Part shown: positions 9,469 to 17,976 of the stretch, piece after piece
Layout: every line of letters starts with the position of its first letter
Numbering within the stretch: position 1 is the first letter of the stretch
Assembly: GCA_002284855.1 (NCBI GenBank)
Contig: CP015603.1
Span: forward strand, 124,001 to 188,000
Source: Actinobacteria bacterium IMCC25003
GTDB taxonomy: Bacteria > Actinomycetota > Actinomycetes > Nanopelagicales > Nanopelagicaceae
Reading direction: 5' to 3'
DNA: 64,000 bases
Program-made: the position numbers and the translations under genes
The notes under the pieces: model-generated
What the model was told of the DNA's origin: nothing
Database searches by the model: none
Seen by the model: only the letters and a program-made list of their open reading frames with translations

Positions 9469-9969
9469 TTATTCGCTCTGACGCTCGAGAGTGGACCAGA
9501 TATGCGCCTGAAGTTCTTGTCCTTCAGCAGCCATGTCATATGCAAAGAAGAGTTCGCCTTCAACGAGACCGTATAAACGCACGCCAGCAGTAACAATCTT
9601 CGCGGTTGGCGCTGAATACCCTTGATCCATGACCAACTGAATTTTTGGACCATCAAACTGTCCGACCCAACCTTCAGTGATTCCGGTGCTATGTGAGATA
9701 ACAACTTCCAAAACCTTATTCTCTTTCACGCGCCAGAAACCAGCCTCAGATGCTGCCGGACGAATGATTTCGCCTTCTGCATCGATGATCCATGAACGTG
9801 AGTAGTAATTCATAAATGGACGACCATCGTGGTTAAAGACCACTTCATGCGCGTATTCAAAGGTTTCAATCGTTGGGTATTCGCCACGACCTTTACCGCG
9901 CCAAGTACCGATCATCCACGCAAGCGGATTGAGATCAGGATGTAATCCTTCAGGGATTGTGAAGGCCAT
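9469..9969 (-). CDS. Nitrobindin-like heme-binding beta-barrel protein (FABP-like)
   Basis: A 166-residue protein with the nitrobindin/THAP4-like signature: HPDLNPLAWMIGTWRGKGRGEYP at the N-terminus and a C-terminal AHIWSTLER in which His156 fits the proximal heme ligand. Family members form ten-stranded barrels binding ferric heme and can isomerise peroxynitrite to nitrate. It overlaps by one base the stop of the upstream 44-residue membrane protein (TAATG junction), so they are coupled. Confidence 0.88.
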   Translation of the reverse strand: MAFTIPEGLHPDLNPLAWMIGTWRGKGRGEYPTIETFEYAHEVVFNHDGRPFMNYYSRSWIIDAEGEIIRPAASEAGFWRVKENKVLEVVISHSTGITEGWVGQFDGPKIQLVMDQGYSAPTAKIVTAGVRLYGLVEGELFFAYDMAAEGQELQAHIWSTLERQSE

Positions 9970-10103
9970 TAGAGCCTGCCTCTCTTATATGTGCGTCCAT
10001 CGCGTGCTTGAGATTCACGAGTACCGCGGATCCCATAAATAACGAGCCCCACACCCACAACAAGTGCGACTAGCGCCAGCACCACCGTTGTGAAGAGCTC
10101 CAT
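9969..10103 (-). CDS. Small single-pass membrane protein (44 aa)
   Basis: Translating the minus strand from the ATG at 10103 gives 44 residues: a hydrophobic helix at about residues 5-24 (TTVVLALVALVVGVGLVIYG), then a basic tail (RGTRESQARDGRTYKRGRL). The stop overlaps the ATG of the nitrobindin-like gene in a TAATG junction, a strong sign of coupled translation. No Shine-Dalgarno sequence is seen. Function unknown; the architecture suggests an inner-membrane microprotein with a cytoplasmic tail. Confidence 0.7.
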   Translation of the reverse strand: MELFTTVVLALVALVVGVGLVIYGIRGTRESQARDGRTYKRGRL

Positions 10104-10151
10104 GGGGTAAGAGTAGGGCAAGATTCTAGATGTGCCGGAAATTCTTGAGGC

Positions 10152-11003
10152 CTACTTGACCGACTCACTGAAAATAGATAACCCGAGCGGGATTCTCATA
10201 CGCATTTCGGTAAGCAGCAAGATTCTTAGAATCGGTGTGAGTAATTTGATTAAGAAATTTTCACTCGTTGGCACACTTTTCCTCTTTTCCCCTCGTATCC
10301 CCATTAAGAATGGCAATCTGCGCAGGACAAATGCTGGGGCGATAAATATGAAAAATAGATTCGATATTTTTGTCTGTTTAAAATTAGTTTCATTTAAGAG
10401 GCTAGAAAGAGATTTTCTAGAATATCTCCGAAAGTGACCAATCTGTAAGTCAAAGTCAGAAAACAACCACTGATAGGCCGGGACTGAAGTCAAAAGGACT
10501 CCACCTGGTTTCAATACTCGATAAATCTCCCTCAGGACTATTTCAGGATTCGATAAATGTTCAAGCACGTCAAAAATCCCAATTGCCCCTAAGCAGTTAT
10601 CCGGAAGATTTAACTGATCAAGTGTCTGCGCGTAGGAATGAAAACCTCTCGAGGAGAGTGCCTTGGCTCCACTATAAAGGGGTTCAACAGGGATTGTTGC
10701 GATACCTAGATCTGCGAGCGGAATTGCCATGTTGCCATGACCAGCACCAACTTCCCAGATAACATCTACCTTCCGATTTTTTAGAAGTGTTGCGATTTTT
10801 CGGGAACGGATCTCTGACCAAATCCCCTCAGATTCGGAAGAGTTTGAATCTACGTCGTATTTCTCTGAAGGAAAAGAGATTGTGTTTTCGTCTACATCAC
10901 TGAACACTCGCACTCCGTTGGCGTCGGGCGATGAATCTTCCCAACCTAGGGCACGAATCCTTCGAATTTCTTCCAGGGATTTATCTTCAAGACTAAATGG
11001 CAC
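10152..11003 (-). CDS. Class I SAM-dependent methyltransferase
   Basis: A 283-residue protein with a Rossmann methyltransferase core at about residues 65-185: EVGAGHGNMAIPLA (motif I), IGIFDVLEHLSNPEIVLREIYRVLKPGGVLL (motifs IV-VI), then GHFRRYSRKSL. A hydrophobic stretch (LFFIFIAPAFVL) follows at about 218-230, as in methyltransferases acting on membrane-linked sugars or lipids. It is clearly AT-richer than its neighbours and is not part of the usual gene set here, suggesting an acquired gene. The substrate is unknown. Confidence 0.85.
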   Translation of the reverse strand: MPFSLEDKSLEEIRRIRALGWEDSSPDANGVRVFSDVDENTISFPSEKYDVDSNSSESEGIWSEIRSRKIATLLKNRKVDVIWEVGAGHGNMAIPLADLGIATIPVEPLYSGAKALSSRGFHSYAQTLDQLNLPDNCLGAIGIFDVLEHLSNPEIVLREIYRVLKPGGVLLTSVPAYQWLFSDFDLQIGHFRRYSRKSLSSLLNETNFKQTKISNLFFIFIAPAFVLRRLPFLMGIRGEKRKSVPTSENFLIKLLTPILRILLLTEMRMRIPLGLSIFSESVK

Positions 11004-11060
11004 ATCTCAATCATAGTGAAACTAGATATAAAATTGGGTTACCTCCAAGAGATTTGTACT

Positions 11061-11135
11061 CTAGAACTTGCGAACAGCCCACATGATTGCAAGGCCAGCC
11101 AATGAAGCTACAAACAATTGACCTATAAATTTCAC
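11061..11135 (-). CDS. Microprotein, 24 aa, single predicted membrane helix
   Basis: Immediately after the TAA of the YgfZ-type gene, a GTG starts the frame MKFIGQLFVASLAGLAIMWAV followed by RKF and a stop. A strong ribosome-binding site, GGAGG, lies 5 bases before the GTG inside the end of the upstream gene. The product is almost entirely one hydrophobic helix flanked by Lys and Arg. Good RBS, exact junction with the upstream stop and sensible membrane topology support a real gene. Function unknown. Confidence 0.6.
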   Translation of the reverse strand: MKFIGQLFVASLAGLAIMWAVRKF

Positions 11136-12041
11136 TTATGCCTCCACGATGATCTGTTGTGCTGCAGCCACACCTTCAACGGTGAGCTGTGCATCAACTG
11201 GCGTATTGCGCTTAACAATTGCGAGAGCAATCGGACCCAATTCATGATGGCGAGCCACGGTGCCCAAGAAACCAACTTGGACTTCACCGTTCATCACAGG
11301 AGTTCCTGATGGTGGCATCACAACTGCATGGCCATCAAGGTGCAACATCACCAAACGACGTGGTGGCTTTCCTAAGTTATAAATCTTGGCAACAGTCTCT
11401 TGTCCTCGGTAACAACCTTTATTCATATGGACTGCGCCATTAAGAACGCCAAGCTCATTAGGAATCGTCTTAAAGTCAGTATCAATCCCATGTCGCGGAC
11501 GCCCTGCAGCAACTCGTTCTGCATCAAGTGCCCATGTGCCCACCTGCATTGCAGTGGAATCAAAAGCTGATTTCATCTCTTCAAGTTCTGCGCGCGGAAC
11601 CAAAGCGAACGGCCCACCGATTTCATTTGCCACACCAGGGGCGCGCATCACTGCAAATTCAGATGTCGCATCGCGAACTTCAACGCGCAACATAAATCTC
11701 ATCTTGTTCAAGTATGCAGATAGACCTTCAACAAAGTGTGGATCCATTACAAGATAAGAAGTGGTTCCATCATCGACCACATTGAATTGATACTCAACAT
11801 GTCCCTGTGGATCTAGAACCATCGCTGAGGTCCAAGTACCTGCGCCGAAATCAACTAAGTACTGAGTTGTTAAATCATGTAACCATTTCAGGCGATCTTC
11901 ACCAGAAATTGCAATCACTGAGAGATGAGATAAATCTGCCCACGCCTTACCTTCAGCAAGTGCACGTTGTTCTTTATTGGGTTCGCCGAAATGCCAGATA
12001 GCGCCCTTATCGGGGCCTTCTTCAACAAATACGGCTGTCAT
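11136..12041 (-). CDS. ygfZ: Folate-binding YgfZ/GcvT-like protein (Fe-S cluster assembly)
   Basis: A 301-residue protein of the YgfZ/IBA57 family, related to aminomethyltransferase GcvT. The hallmark K-G-C-Y-x-G-Q-E motif is present as MNKGCYRGQETVAKIYNLGKPPRRL. The family helps assemble or repair [4Fe-4S] clusters in a folate-dependent way. Residues 40-60 (LSVIAISGEDRLKWLHDLTTQ) match the conserved N-terminal segment. It lies downstream of the Fur-type regulator and upstream of the 24-residue microprotein. Confidence 0.92.
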   Translation of the reverse strand: MTAVFVEEGPDKGAIWHFGEPNKEQRALAEGKAWADLSHLSVIAISGEDRLKWLHDLTTQYLVDFGAGTWTSAMVLDPQGHVEYQFNVVDDGTTSYLVMDPHFVEGLSAYLNKMRFMLRVEVRDATSEFAVMRAPGVANEIGGPFALVPRAELEEMKSAFDSTAMQVGTWALDAERVAAGRPRHGIDTDFKTIPNELGVLNGAVHMNKGCYRGQETVAKIYNLGKPPRRLVMLHLDGHAVVMPPSGTPVMNGEVQVGFLGTVARHHELGPIALAIVKRNTPVDAQLTVEGVAAAQQIIVEA

Positions 12042-12074
12042 GCTCGCAAGTCTACGAGCGCAATGGGATAACTG

Positions 12075-12482
12075 CTATTTAACGCAGGCAGCACAGGTGC
12101 CATAGATGGCAAAGTGCGTGACATCGGTCTTAAAGCCGTAGTCATCAGAAAGGTTCTGTACAAAGTTCGCTGCAACATCGATTGGCGCATCGCCAACAGA
12201 TCCGCAGGTACCGCAGACAAGGTGCAAGTGAGTGAGCTCTTCGGCTGCGTGATACGTCGCTCCACCGTGTCCTAGGTGTGTGTGCTGAACAAGGCCAACG
12301 TTTTCAAGTGTTTCAAGGTTGCGATAGACAGTTGAGAGGTTGATTCCAGGATGTGTCTGGCGCACCTTCTCGGCAACTTCTTCAGGTGTTGCATGCCCCA
12401 ACGCACGAACAGCAGACAAAACGAGTTCGCGCTGCGGTGTAAGGCGTAAGCCCTTTTCGTGGAGTTCGTGTTTTTCAGCCAT
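12075..12482 (-). CDS. Fur-family metalloregulator (Fur/Zur type)
   Basis: A 135-residue repressor with an N-terminal winged helix (LTPQRELVLSAVRAL...LSTVYRNLETLENVGLV) and a C-terminal dimerisation domain. Two cysteine pairs (Cys90/Cys93 in CGTC and Cys130/Cys133 in CAAC) form the structural zinc site, and a His-rich THLHL segment (85-87) supplies sensory ligands. The spacing resembles actinobacterial FurB/Zur more than peroxide-sensing CatR/FurA, but metal specificity cannot be settled from sequence. Confidence 0.9.
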   Translation of the reverse strand: MAEKHELHEKGLRLTPQRELVLSAVRALGHATPEEVAEKVRQTHPGINLSTVYRNLETLENVGLVQHTHLGHGGATYHAAEELTHLHLVCGTCGSVGDAPIDVAANFVQNLSDDYGFKTDVTHFAIYGTCAACVK

Positions 12483-12505
12483 GGCCAGAAGTCTACTTTC
12501 CCAAT

Positions 12506-12829
12506 TTAAATTTGGATAACGAGATCTGTTGGCTCGCCCTGAGCTGCAACAATCTTCTTCTCTACGCGAGCACCCGGTGCCTGAACTACGAGAGTCCAGG
12601 AACCAGGAGCTGCGAAGAAACGGAACTGACCTTCGAGGTTCGTTGGAACCTCTGCCGTGAATTCACCAGATGCATCTAGTAAACGAACATGGCCGTTGGT
12701 GACGGGTGCACCGTTAGGTACTGAATCATTCTCACCCTCTTTGAGAATAACTCCCTGAATAACAGTCTGCTTCGTTACATCAATGCCATCGAGTGATGGA
12801 CCACCAGGTGTTGCACCGCAAGTACGCAT
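12506..12829 (-). CDS. DUF1416 protein (SseC-like, sulfurtransferase-associated)
   Basis: A 107-residue protein matching actinobacterial SseC/DUF1416: an N-terminal CGAT-GGPSLDGID segment followed by a transthyretin-like or carboxypeptidase-regulatory-like beta-sandwich (VIQGVIL...EGQFRFFAAPGSWTLVV). In mycobacteria sseC always follows cysA2/cysA3, and here it lies 3 bases downstream of the sulfurtransferase gene. A role in sulfur transfer is inferred from that linkage only. Confidence 0.88.
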   Translation of the reverse strand: MRTCGATPGGPSLDGIDVTKQTVIQGVILKEGENDSVPNGAPVTNGHVRLLDASGEFTAEVPTNLEGQFRFFAAPGSWTLVVQAPGARVEKKIVAAQGEPTDLVIQI

Positions 12830-12832
12830 GAC

Positions 12833-13666
12833 TTACGCGCCTACTGCAACAGGAACGCCGACGAGTGAACCGTATTCAGTCCATGAACCGTCGTAGTTCT
12901 TTACATTGTTAACACCAAGAAGTTCGTGAAGAACGAACCATGAGAACGCAGAACGCTCACCGATACGGCAGTACGCAATTGTGTCTTTAGCAAGATCAAC
13001 ACCAGCTCCCTGGTAGATCTCCTTCAACTCTGCATCTGACTTAAATGTTCCATCTTCATTTGCAGCCTTTGACCAAGGAATATTCTTCGCTGTTGGAATA
13101 TGACCCTTGATCTGTCCGCCTTCTTGTGGAAGGTGTGCAGGAGCTGCAAGCTCTCCTGAAAATTCTGCAGGTGAGCGAACATCGACGATGTTCTTTGAAC
13201 CAATCGCAGCAATAACTTCGTCGCGGTATGCGCGGATTGAGTTATCGCGCTCCTTAGCAACGTAGCGAGTAGCTGTACGTGTTGGAACCTCGGTCACGAA
13301 TGGGCGAGCATCTAGTTCCCAGCGCTTGCGGCCACCATCAAGCAAGCGAACATCAGCGTGGCCATAGACCTTGAAGTACCAGAATGCGTAGGTAGCAAAC
13401 CAGTTGTTATTGCCTCCGTAGAGAACAACTGTTGAATCATTGGAGATTCCACTCTTTGAAAGAAGCGCTTCAAACTTCTCCTTTGAGATGAGGTCGCGGA
13501 TCAAGCCATCTTGAAGATCTTCGCGCCAGTGGAAAGTAATTGCGTTCTCAATGTGGCCCTGTGCATAGAGAGTTGTATCTTCGTCGACCTCGACGATAAC
13601 CACCTTTGGATTGTTGAGGTTTTCAGCTACCCAATCAGCGGTAACGAGTGATGTTTCACGTGACAT
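12833..13666 (-). CDS. Thiosulfate sulfurtransferase (tandem rhodanese, CysA2/SseA type)
   Basis: A 277-residue protein with two rhodanese domains (about 5-125 inactive, 140-275 active). The active-site loop is YCRIGERSAFSW with nucleophile Cys233, and DVRSPAEFSGE is the conserved CH2A-type strand of the catalytic domain. It moves sulfane sulfur from thiosulfate to thiol acceptors. It sits in a cluster with DUF1416, DUF4395 and a thioredoxin, as in mycobacteria (Rv0814c-Rv0816c). Confidence 0.93.
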   Translation of the reverse strand: MSRETSLVTADWVAENLNNPKVVIVEVDEDTTLYAQGHIENAITFHWREDLQDGLIRDLISKEKFEALLSKSGISNDSTVVLYGGNNNWFATYAFWYFKVYGHADVRLLDGGRKRWELDARPFVTEVPTRTATRYVAKERDNSIRAYRDEVIAAIGSKNIVDVRSPAEFSGELAAPAHLPQEGGQIKGHIPTAKNIPWSKAANEDGTFKSDAELKEIYQGAGVDLAKDTIAYCRIGERSAFSWFVLHELLGVNNVKNYDGSWTEYGSLVGVPVAVGA

Positions 13667-13711
13667 TTTATTCTCCTAAGTTAGTTGATGAAATTTCTTT
13701 TTCTTACAAAA

Positions 13712-14158
13712 TTATTTAGATGTAAAGCGGGTTATCAGTAGGTACATCTCACAACCCAAACAATAATTAAATGCGGCGTTAAGAAACGCGGCGGCTAGTG
13801 CAAACCCTGCTGCAACCGTGAAGACGATATCTGCTCCAGCAAATGCACCGATTGTTCCAACAAGTGCGAATCCAAAACCAACTGCCTGTGCAAACTTTGG
13901 TGGGCGTACATCTTCTGTTGGAGCTACCTTGTTAAGTCGTGGCTTGATGATGTTCTTAAAGATTAATCCGTATGGAGTGAACTGAGGACCACGTGTTGCA
14001 CCAATAAGGAATACAAGACCTTGTGCAACAAGAATCCACTTATTCTGAGTTACTAACGCTGTTGCAAGAACAATCGTTGTAAGAGACGCAGAGAAACGTG
14101 GACCGCGTGCATCAATATAAATCTTTTGCACTTCTGGTTTATTGAGAACTTCAGACAT
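13712..14158 (-). CDS. DUF4395 membrane protein
   Basis: A 148-residue polytopic protein with about four hydrophobic segments and the family's C-terminal motif NYCLGCEMY, whose two cysteines could exchange disulfides. DUF4395 proteins are routinely encoded beside rhodanese and thioredoxin genes. It lies 45 bases upstream of the sulfurtransferase and 56 downstream of the thioredoxin-like gene. A role in membrane thiol or sulfur transfer is plausible but unproven. Confidence 0.85.
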   Translation of the reverse strand: MSEVLNKPEVQKIYIDARGPRFSASLTTIVLATALVTQNKWILVAQGLVFLIGATRGPQFTPYGLIFKNIIKPRLNKVAPTEDVRPPKFAQAVGFGFALVGTIGAFAGADIVFTVAAGFALAAAFLNAAFNYCLGCEMYLLITRFTSK

Positions 14159-14214
14159 GGTTGAAGGGTAGAGAAGTGCTTAGAGATAAGCGAGTTGCGA
14201 ACAATTCGCAGTAG

Positions 14215-14628
14215 TTAATGAATTGCAGCCAGCGCCGCTAAAACTTGCTCACGCTTTGGTGTTCCTGCTGCGCGGCCTACTTCAATGCCGTCTTTATTAA
14301 TAAATAGCGTTGTCGGAGTCGAACGAATGTCGAGTTCGCGAACCAATTCAAGATGAGACTCTGCATCGATATGGATGTGCTTCACATCGTTCATGGGAAT
14401 GACCATTTGAGACAAGAGCGCATGTGTGGCACGGCAGGGAGTACAGAATGCTGATGAGAACTGCACCATGGTGGCTCGCGATCCCAGAGCCTCGCCCAGG
14501 ACTGCCTCAGTCAATCGATGGCCTGGAATAGCTTTATTCGAGCGAATCGCACCTTGTTTACGCTTCCACCAGAATCCATATGCTGAAGCAAGAGCCAGCA
14601 CAATGACGAGTGGTAGATACGTTTTCAC
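14215..14628 (-). CDS. Membrane-anchored thioredoxin-like protein
   Basis: Starting at the GTG at 14628 gives 137 residues: one N-terminal membrane helix ([18 protein letters not shown]), a short basic linker, then a thioredoxin fold with active site CTPC ([12 protein letters not shown]) and a cis-proline segment [10 protein letters not shown] longer frame from 14706 would overlap the start of the divergent glnR-like gene and adds a non-thioredoxin segment, so the GTG is preferred. It corresponds in context to mycobacterial ThiX (Rv0816c). Confidence 0.82.
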   Translation of the reverse strand: MKTYLPLVIVLALASAYGFWWKRKQGAIRSNKAIPGHRLTEAVLGEALGSRATMVQFSSAFCTPCRATHALLSQMVIPMNDVKHIHIDAESHLELVRELDIRSTPTTLFINKDGIEVGRAAGTPKREQVLAALAAIH

Positions 14629-14645
14629 AAGAGTATTCTCACACA

Positions 14646-15359
14646 ATGGCCAAGGTGTTGCTACTGACAAATTCGCAAGGAGCAAGCGCAGAAGTTCTTC
14701 CTGCACTTGGCTTGTTGCAACACACTTGCAAAGTCATGCCACTTGAAGCATCAGTTCTCGTCGATACACCTTTGATGGATATTGTCTTCGTCGATGCTCG
14801 TCGCGATTTCCCAACAGCTAAATCACTCACACGACTTCTTTCAACAACTGGAGTCGGCGCACCCATCATTGCAATCACCACTGAAGGTGGCCTCTCTGCA
14901 TTCACTGCAGACTGGGGCGTTAACGATGTCATCCTCGATACCGCAGGACCTGCTGAAGTTGATGCACGTATCCGCATCGCCGTTGGCGCACATGCAGCAC
15001 AGCTCGAATCACTTGACCCAACCTCATCTGAAATCCGCCAAGGCGATGTCGTCATCGATGAAAATACTTACACAGCCAAGATCAAAGGCACATCACTCGA
15101 TTTAACATTCAAGGAATTCGAATTACTGAAGTACCTCGCACAACACCCAGGTCGCGTATTTACAAGAGCACAACTTCTTCAAGAGATCTGGGGTTATGAC
15201 TACTTCGGTGGCACTCGCACAGTAGACGTACACATCCGTCGCCTTCGCTCAAAGCTCGGCCCTGAATTTGAATCAATCATCGGCACTGTCCGCAATGTCG
15301 GATACCGCTTCACCGTACAAAACGGTGGCAAGGAAACTTCTATCTCTGAACTTGTTTAA
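14646..15359 (+). CDS. glnR: GlnR-type OmpR-family global nitrogen regulator
   Basis: A 237-residue atypical response regulator. The receiver-like domain (about 1-115) contains [28 protein letters not shown] and [19 protein letters not shown]. The winged-helix output domain contains [20 protein letters not shown] and [23 protein letters not shown]. These segments are nearly identical to Streptomyces and mycobacterial GlnR, which controls ammonium assimilation genes. The ATG at 14646 is chosen because homologues begin here; a GTG at 14610 would add residues and overlap the thioredoxin gene. An mshD-like gene follows 2 bases later, as in M. tuberculosis. Confidence 0.93.
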   Translation: MAKVLLLTNSQGASAEVLPALGLLQHTCKVMPLEASVLVDTPLMDIVFVDARRDFPTAKSLTRLLSTTGVGAPIIAITTEGGLSAFTADWGVNDVILDTAGPAEVDARIRIAVGAHAAQLESLDPTSSEIRQGDVVIDENTYTAKIKGTSLDLTFKEFELLKYLAQHPGRVFTRAQLLQEIWGYDYFGGTRTVDVHIRRLRSKLGPEFESIIGTVRNVGYRFTVQNGGKETSISELV

Positions 15360-15361
15360 CC

Positions 15362-15835
15362 ATGCGCCACATTCTTAAGCTTCACCGTTCACTTGAAACA
15401 CCAATCGCGCATATTCCACACAACTATCAATTCATAACCTTCGACCCAGAAATTCACGACCAAGCCTGGCTTGATCTCAACAACCTCATCTTTGCCGCCC
15501 ACCCCGATCAAGGAAATTGGGCGATGGCAGATCTAGAAAACAGAATGCAAGAACCTTGGTTTGATCCCAAAGGGTTCTTCCTCTGCGTTCACAACGGCAA
15601 GATTGCAGGATTCTGCTGGACCAAGATTCACCAAGACTTCGTAAACCAAGATCCGAGCGGTGAGCTCTATGTAATCGGTGTTGACCCAAGCGAGTCAGGC
15701 AAAGGCATTGGCAAAGCAGTCTGCACCGAGGGTTTGATCTACCTTAAGGAAAAAGGCATTAAACAAGCGATGTTGTACGTCGATGACGATAACGAAGCTG
15801 GCAAAGGTTTATATAAAACCCTCGGATTCAATTAA
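15362..15835 (+). CDS. MshD-like GNAT acetyltransferase, half-length (candidate mycothiol synthase)
   Basis: A 157-residue protein with one GNAT domain. Its sequence (GFFLCVHNGKIAGFCWTKIH, LYVIGVDPSESGKGIGKAV, AMLYVDDDNEAGKGLYKTLGF) matches the C-terminal catalytic domain of mycothiol synthase MshD, including the acetyl-CoA loop. M. tuberculosis MshD has about 315 residues and two GNAT domains. Here the N-terminal domain is missing and the protein stops right after LGF, about a dozen residues short. Position after glnR and the presence of mshA support a mycothiol role. Whether a one-domain form is active is unknown. Confidence 0.75.
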   Translation: MRHILKLHRSLETPIAHIPHNYQFITFDPEIHDQAWLDLNNLIFAAHPDQGNWAMADLENRMQEPWFDPKGFFLCVHNGKIAGFCWTKIHQDFVNQDPSGELYVIGVDPSESGKGIGKAVCTEGLIYLKEKGIKQAMLYVDDDNEAGKGLYKTLGFN

Positions 15836-17193
15836 CCGTTTACAAGCTCCGCGCACATTGTCCTAAATGCATCAGTGTGGCCATCGACATCTGCCTCAGT
15901 TGTATCTGGGCACATCAAAGCCATGTTGTGGAACGGTGTAATCAAGTAGCCATCATTAAGTAGGCGCAAGTGAATGTACTGCTCAAGTTCGAAGTCACCT
16001 GAATCCGCAGCTTCTTTACCTGTCACAGGTTGCTTACCCTTAAAGATGTACTCTCCACGTGCACCTAAACGGTTGCAGTGCCAATCAAGATCAAATTCCT
16101 TAATTGCAGCATCAATACCGTCACACCAACGATTGCCCAGAGCAATCATTCGTTCAAAGTTTGATTCGGTAAGCACCTGGGTCAACGTTGCCTTCATCGC
16201 AGCGAGTGACAGCGCATTGCCTGCAAGAGTTCCACCGATGCCACCGAGGTCGATGATTTCGAGTTCAACCATCTTCTTGATTGAATCCGCAATCTCTTGA
16301 GTCATTCCAAATGTTCCTGTTGGAATACCTGCAGCAAGTGCTTTACCAATTGTGAGGAAGTCAGGCTTCAAGCCAAGTGCCTTCGTCATTCCACCAGGAC
16401 CTACAGAGATTGTGTGGGTCTCATCGATGATTAAATAGGTGCCGTACTTCTTCGCAAGTTCCTGCACACCCACCAAATAACCATCTTGCGGAAGAACAAT
16501 TCCAATATTGGTCATCGCCGGTTCCATCAAGATTGCCGCAACATCACCGTGCGCAAGTGCCTTCTCCATCGCAGCTAAATCATTAAATTCAACAACCCGC
16601 GTAGTTTCGGCCAAATCAACGGGCGCACCAATATTTCCCTCGCGCTTAACCGTAAAACCTGCATCATCAAGTGTTGCAAAAGTTTCATCGACTGAACCGT
16701 GGTAGCAACGATCAATCACAACAATCTTGCTTCGACCTGTAATCATGCGTGAATAACGAATAACGTGGCGGTTGGCATCGGTAGCTGACACTGTAAATTG
16801 CCACAACGGCAGACCGAAGCGCTCTTTAAGTAACCCAGAGACAATGGCGGCATCTTCTGTAGGCAACATCGCAGTAATGCCCTTACCAACCTGTTCGCGA
16901 ATCGCAGCCACAGTCGCATCAGGTGAGTGACCTGTCATCGAACCGGTATCGCCCAAACAGAAATCAACATAGGTATGGCCATCAACATCGGTAAAGCGCG
17001 CACCCTTAGCTTCTTTCACAAAGACAGGATGCGAACCTGGCCACTTAGCCATCCAAGACATTGGCACACCTTCGTGCATGACCTTCTTTGAATCTTCAAA
17101 GGCGGCAGCTGATTTCTTATGGGTATTAAGAAAGCGCTGTTCTTCCTTTGCGCGAAGAGTTTTAAGGTGCTGGCGATTTATCTGTGTGCTCAT
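15832..17193 (-). CDS. Class III PLP-dependent aminotransferase
   Basis: A 453-residue fold-type I aminotransferase resembling glutamate-1-semialdehyde aminomutase-like members. Features: GDTGSMTGHSPDATV, the cofactor-side SATDANRHVIR segment, DETHT in place of the usual DE(V/I)xxG, and the PLP lysine in FLTIGKALAAGIPTG. The genuine HemL signatures are absent, so this is probably a catabolic or specialised transaminase. It is the last gene of an operon with an aldose epimerase, a PfkB kinase and a UPF0303 protein (gap 15 bases), suggesting action on an amino-sugar or aldehyde intermediate. Substrate unknown. Confidence 0.85.
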   Translation of the reverse strand: MSTQINRQHLKTLRAKEEQRFLNTHKKSAAAFEDSKKVMHEGVPMSWMAKWPGSHPVFVKEAKGARFTDVDGHTYVDFCLGDTGSMTGHSPDATVAAIREQVGKGITAMLPTEDAAIVSGLLKERFGLPLWQFTVSATDANRHVIRYSRMITGRSKIVVIDRCYHGSVDETFATLDDAGFTVKREGNIGAPVDLAETTRVVEFNDLAAMEKALAHGDVAAILMEPAMTNIGIVLPQDGYLVGVQELAKKYGTYLIIDETHTISVGPGGMTKALGLKPDFLTIGKALAAGIPTGTFGMTQEIADSIKKMVELEIIDLGGIGGTLAGNALSLAAMKATLTQVLTESNFERMIALGNRWCDGIDAAIKEFDLDWHCNRLGARGEYIFKGKQPVTGKEAADSGDFELEQYIHLRLLNDGYLITPFHNMALMCPDTTEADVDGHTDAFRTMCAELVNG

Positions 17194-17208
17194 AAGCGCC
17201 GATTCTAT

Positions 17209-17976
17209 TTACCCTTGAGAGAAAACGAATAGGGCTTCGATGTAGTTCTCACCACTAATACCCAAATTAGCCGCATCAGGCGGCGCTGTCTGTGGCTCGA
17301 TGCAAACCCCATCTGGATCTTCGTTATAGACAACCCACCATGGCGCATCAGATTCAATATCGATACGCGCGACGTCTTCCCAAATTACCGATGGAGTTCC
17401 GCGGACTTCGGTAAAGGCATCATCCCAAGGTTCCGGCGTAGGTGAAATCAGTTCTCCCGTAGGCAATCCATCTGATCCACGCTTTAACATCTTGGCAGCG
17501 CTAAATTCGATTTCAGCGGCCCCTCCGCGTTCGAGATCGCGAGCAAACCATGGATGCATTCCGAGCCACACAGGAATATCGCAACCATTGTCGTCGTATT
17601 CAAGAGACCAGCGAATTGCATCATCAAGAACTTCAATTGTCTGTTCAACAGTTGCACCCATATATGGCTTTGGTAGGTGCAATAGCGAACGCCCCGGACC
17701 AATCTCTTGCCATGACGAAGAGAATCCAAATCCATGAATCGCATTGGGCGGATCAATGTTTGTCGGAAGCTGATGTTCAACACCTGATGCAGATGTAATC
17801 AAACCATCGCGAATACGCCCCGCCCACGGAGCCATCGGATACCAGCCGTTGGAAAGAATGTTGCCGCGGAAAGGAACAGTAAATTCCATCTCGCGCCATT
17901 TAATGGATGTGATCTTTCCTCCGCCATCGAGATCGATTGCGACCTGGAATTCAGCATCATCAATAAATTGCATCAA
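17209..17976 (-). CDS. Aldose 1-epimerase family protein
   Basis: A 255-residue beta-sandwich protein of the galactose mutarotase superfamily. Visible are NILSNGWYPMAPWAGRIRDG (binding-site Arg), AIHGFG and GMHPWF (catalytic-type histidines) and the C-terminal NYIEALFVF with the catalytic Glu. It would interconvert sugar anomers. The start overlaps the stop of the sugar kinase gene by 4 bases (ATGA type). Confidence 0.87.
   Translation of the reverse strand: MMQFIDDAEFQVAIDLDGGGKITSIKWREMEFTVPFRGNILSNGWYPMAPWAGRIRDGLITSASGVEHQLPTNIDPPNAIHGFGFSSSWQEIGPGRSLLHLPKPYMGATVEQTIEVLDDAIRWSLEYDDNGCDIPVWLGMHPWFARDLERGGAAEIEFSAAKMLKRGSDGLPTGELISPTPEPWDDAFTEVRGTPSVIWEDVARIDIESDAPWWVVYNEDPDGVCIEPQTAPPDAANLGISGENYIEALFVFSQG

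Noticed and set aside
10132-10437. Plus-strand open frame of 101 codons
   Set aside because: It runs opposite to the well-supported methyltransferase (10152-11003), has no RBS and its product has no recognisable pattern; a shadow frame.
14629-14706. N-terminal extension of the thioredoxin-like protein
   Set aside because: It would overlap the start of glnR by 61 bases and adds sequence ahead of a good signal-anchor helix; the GTG at 14628 gives a normal protein.
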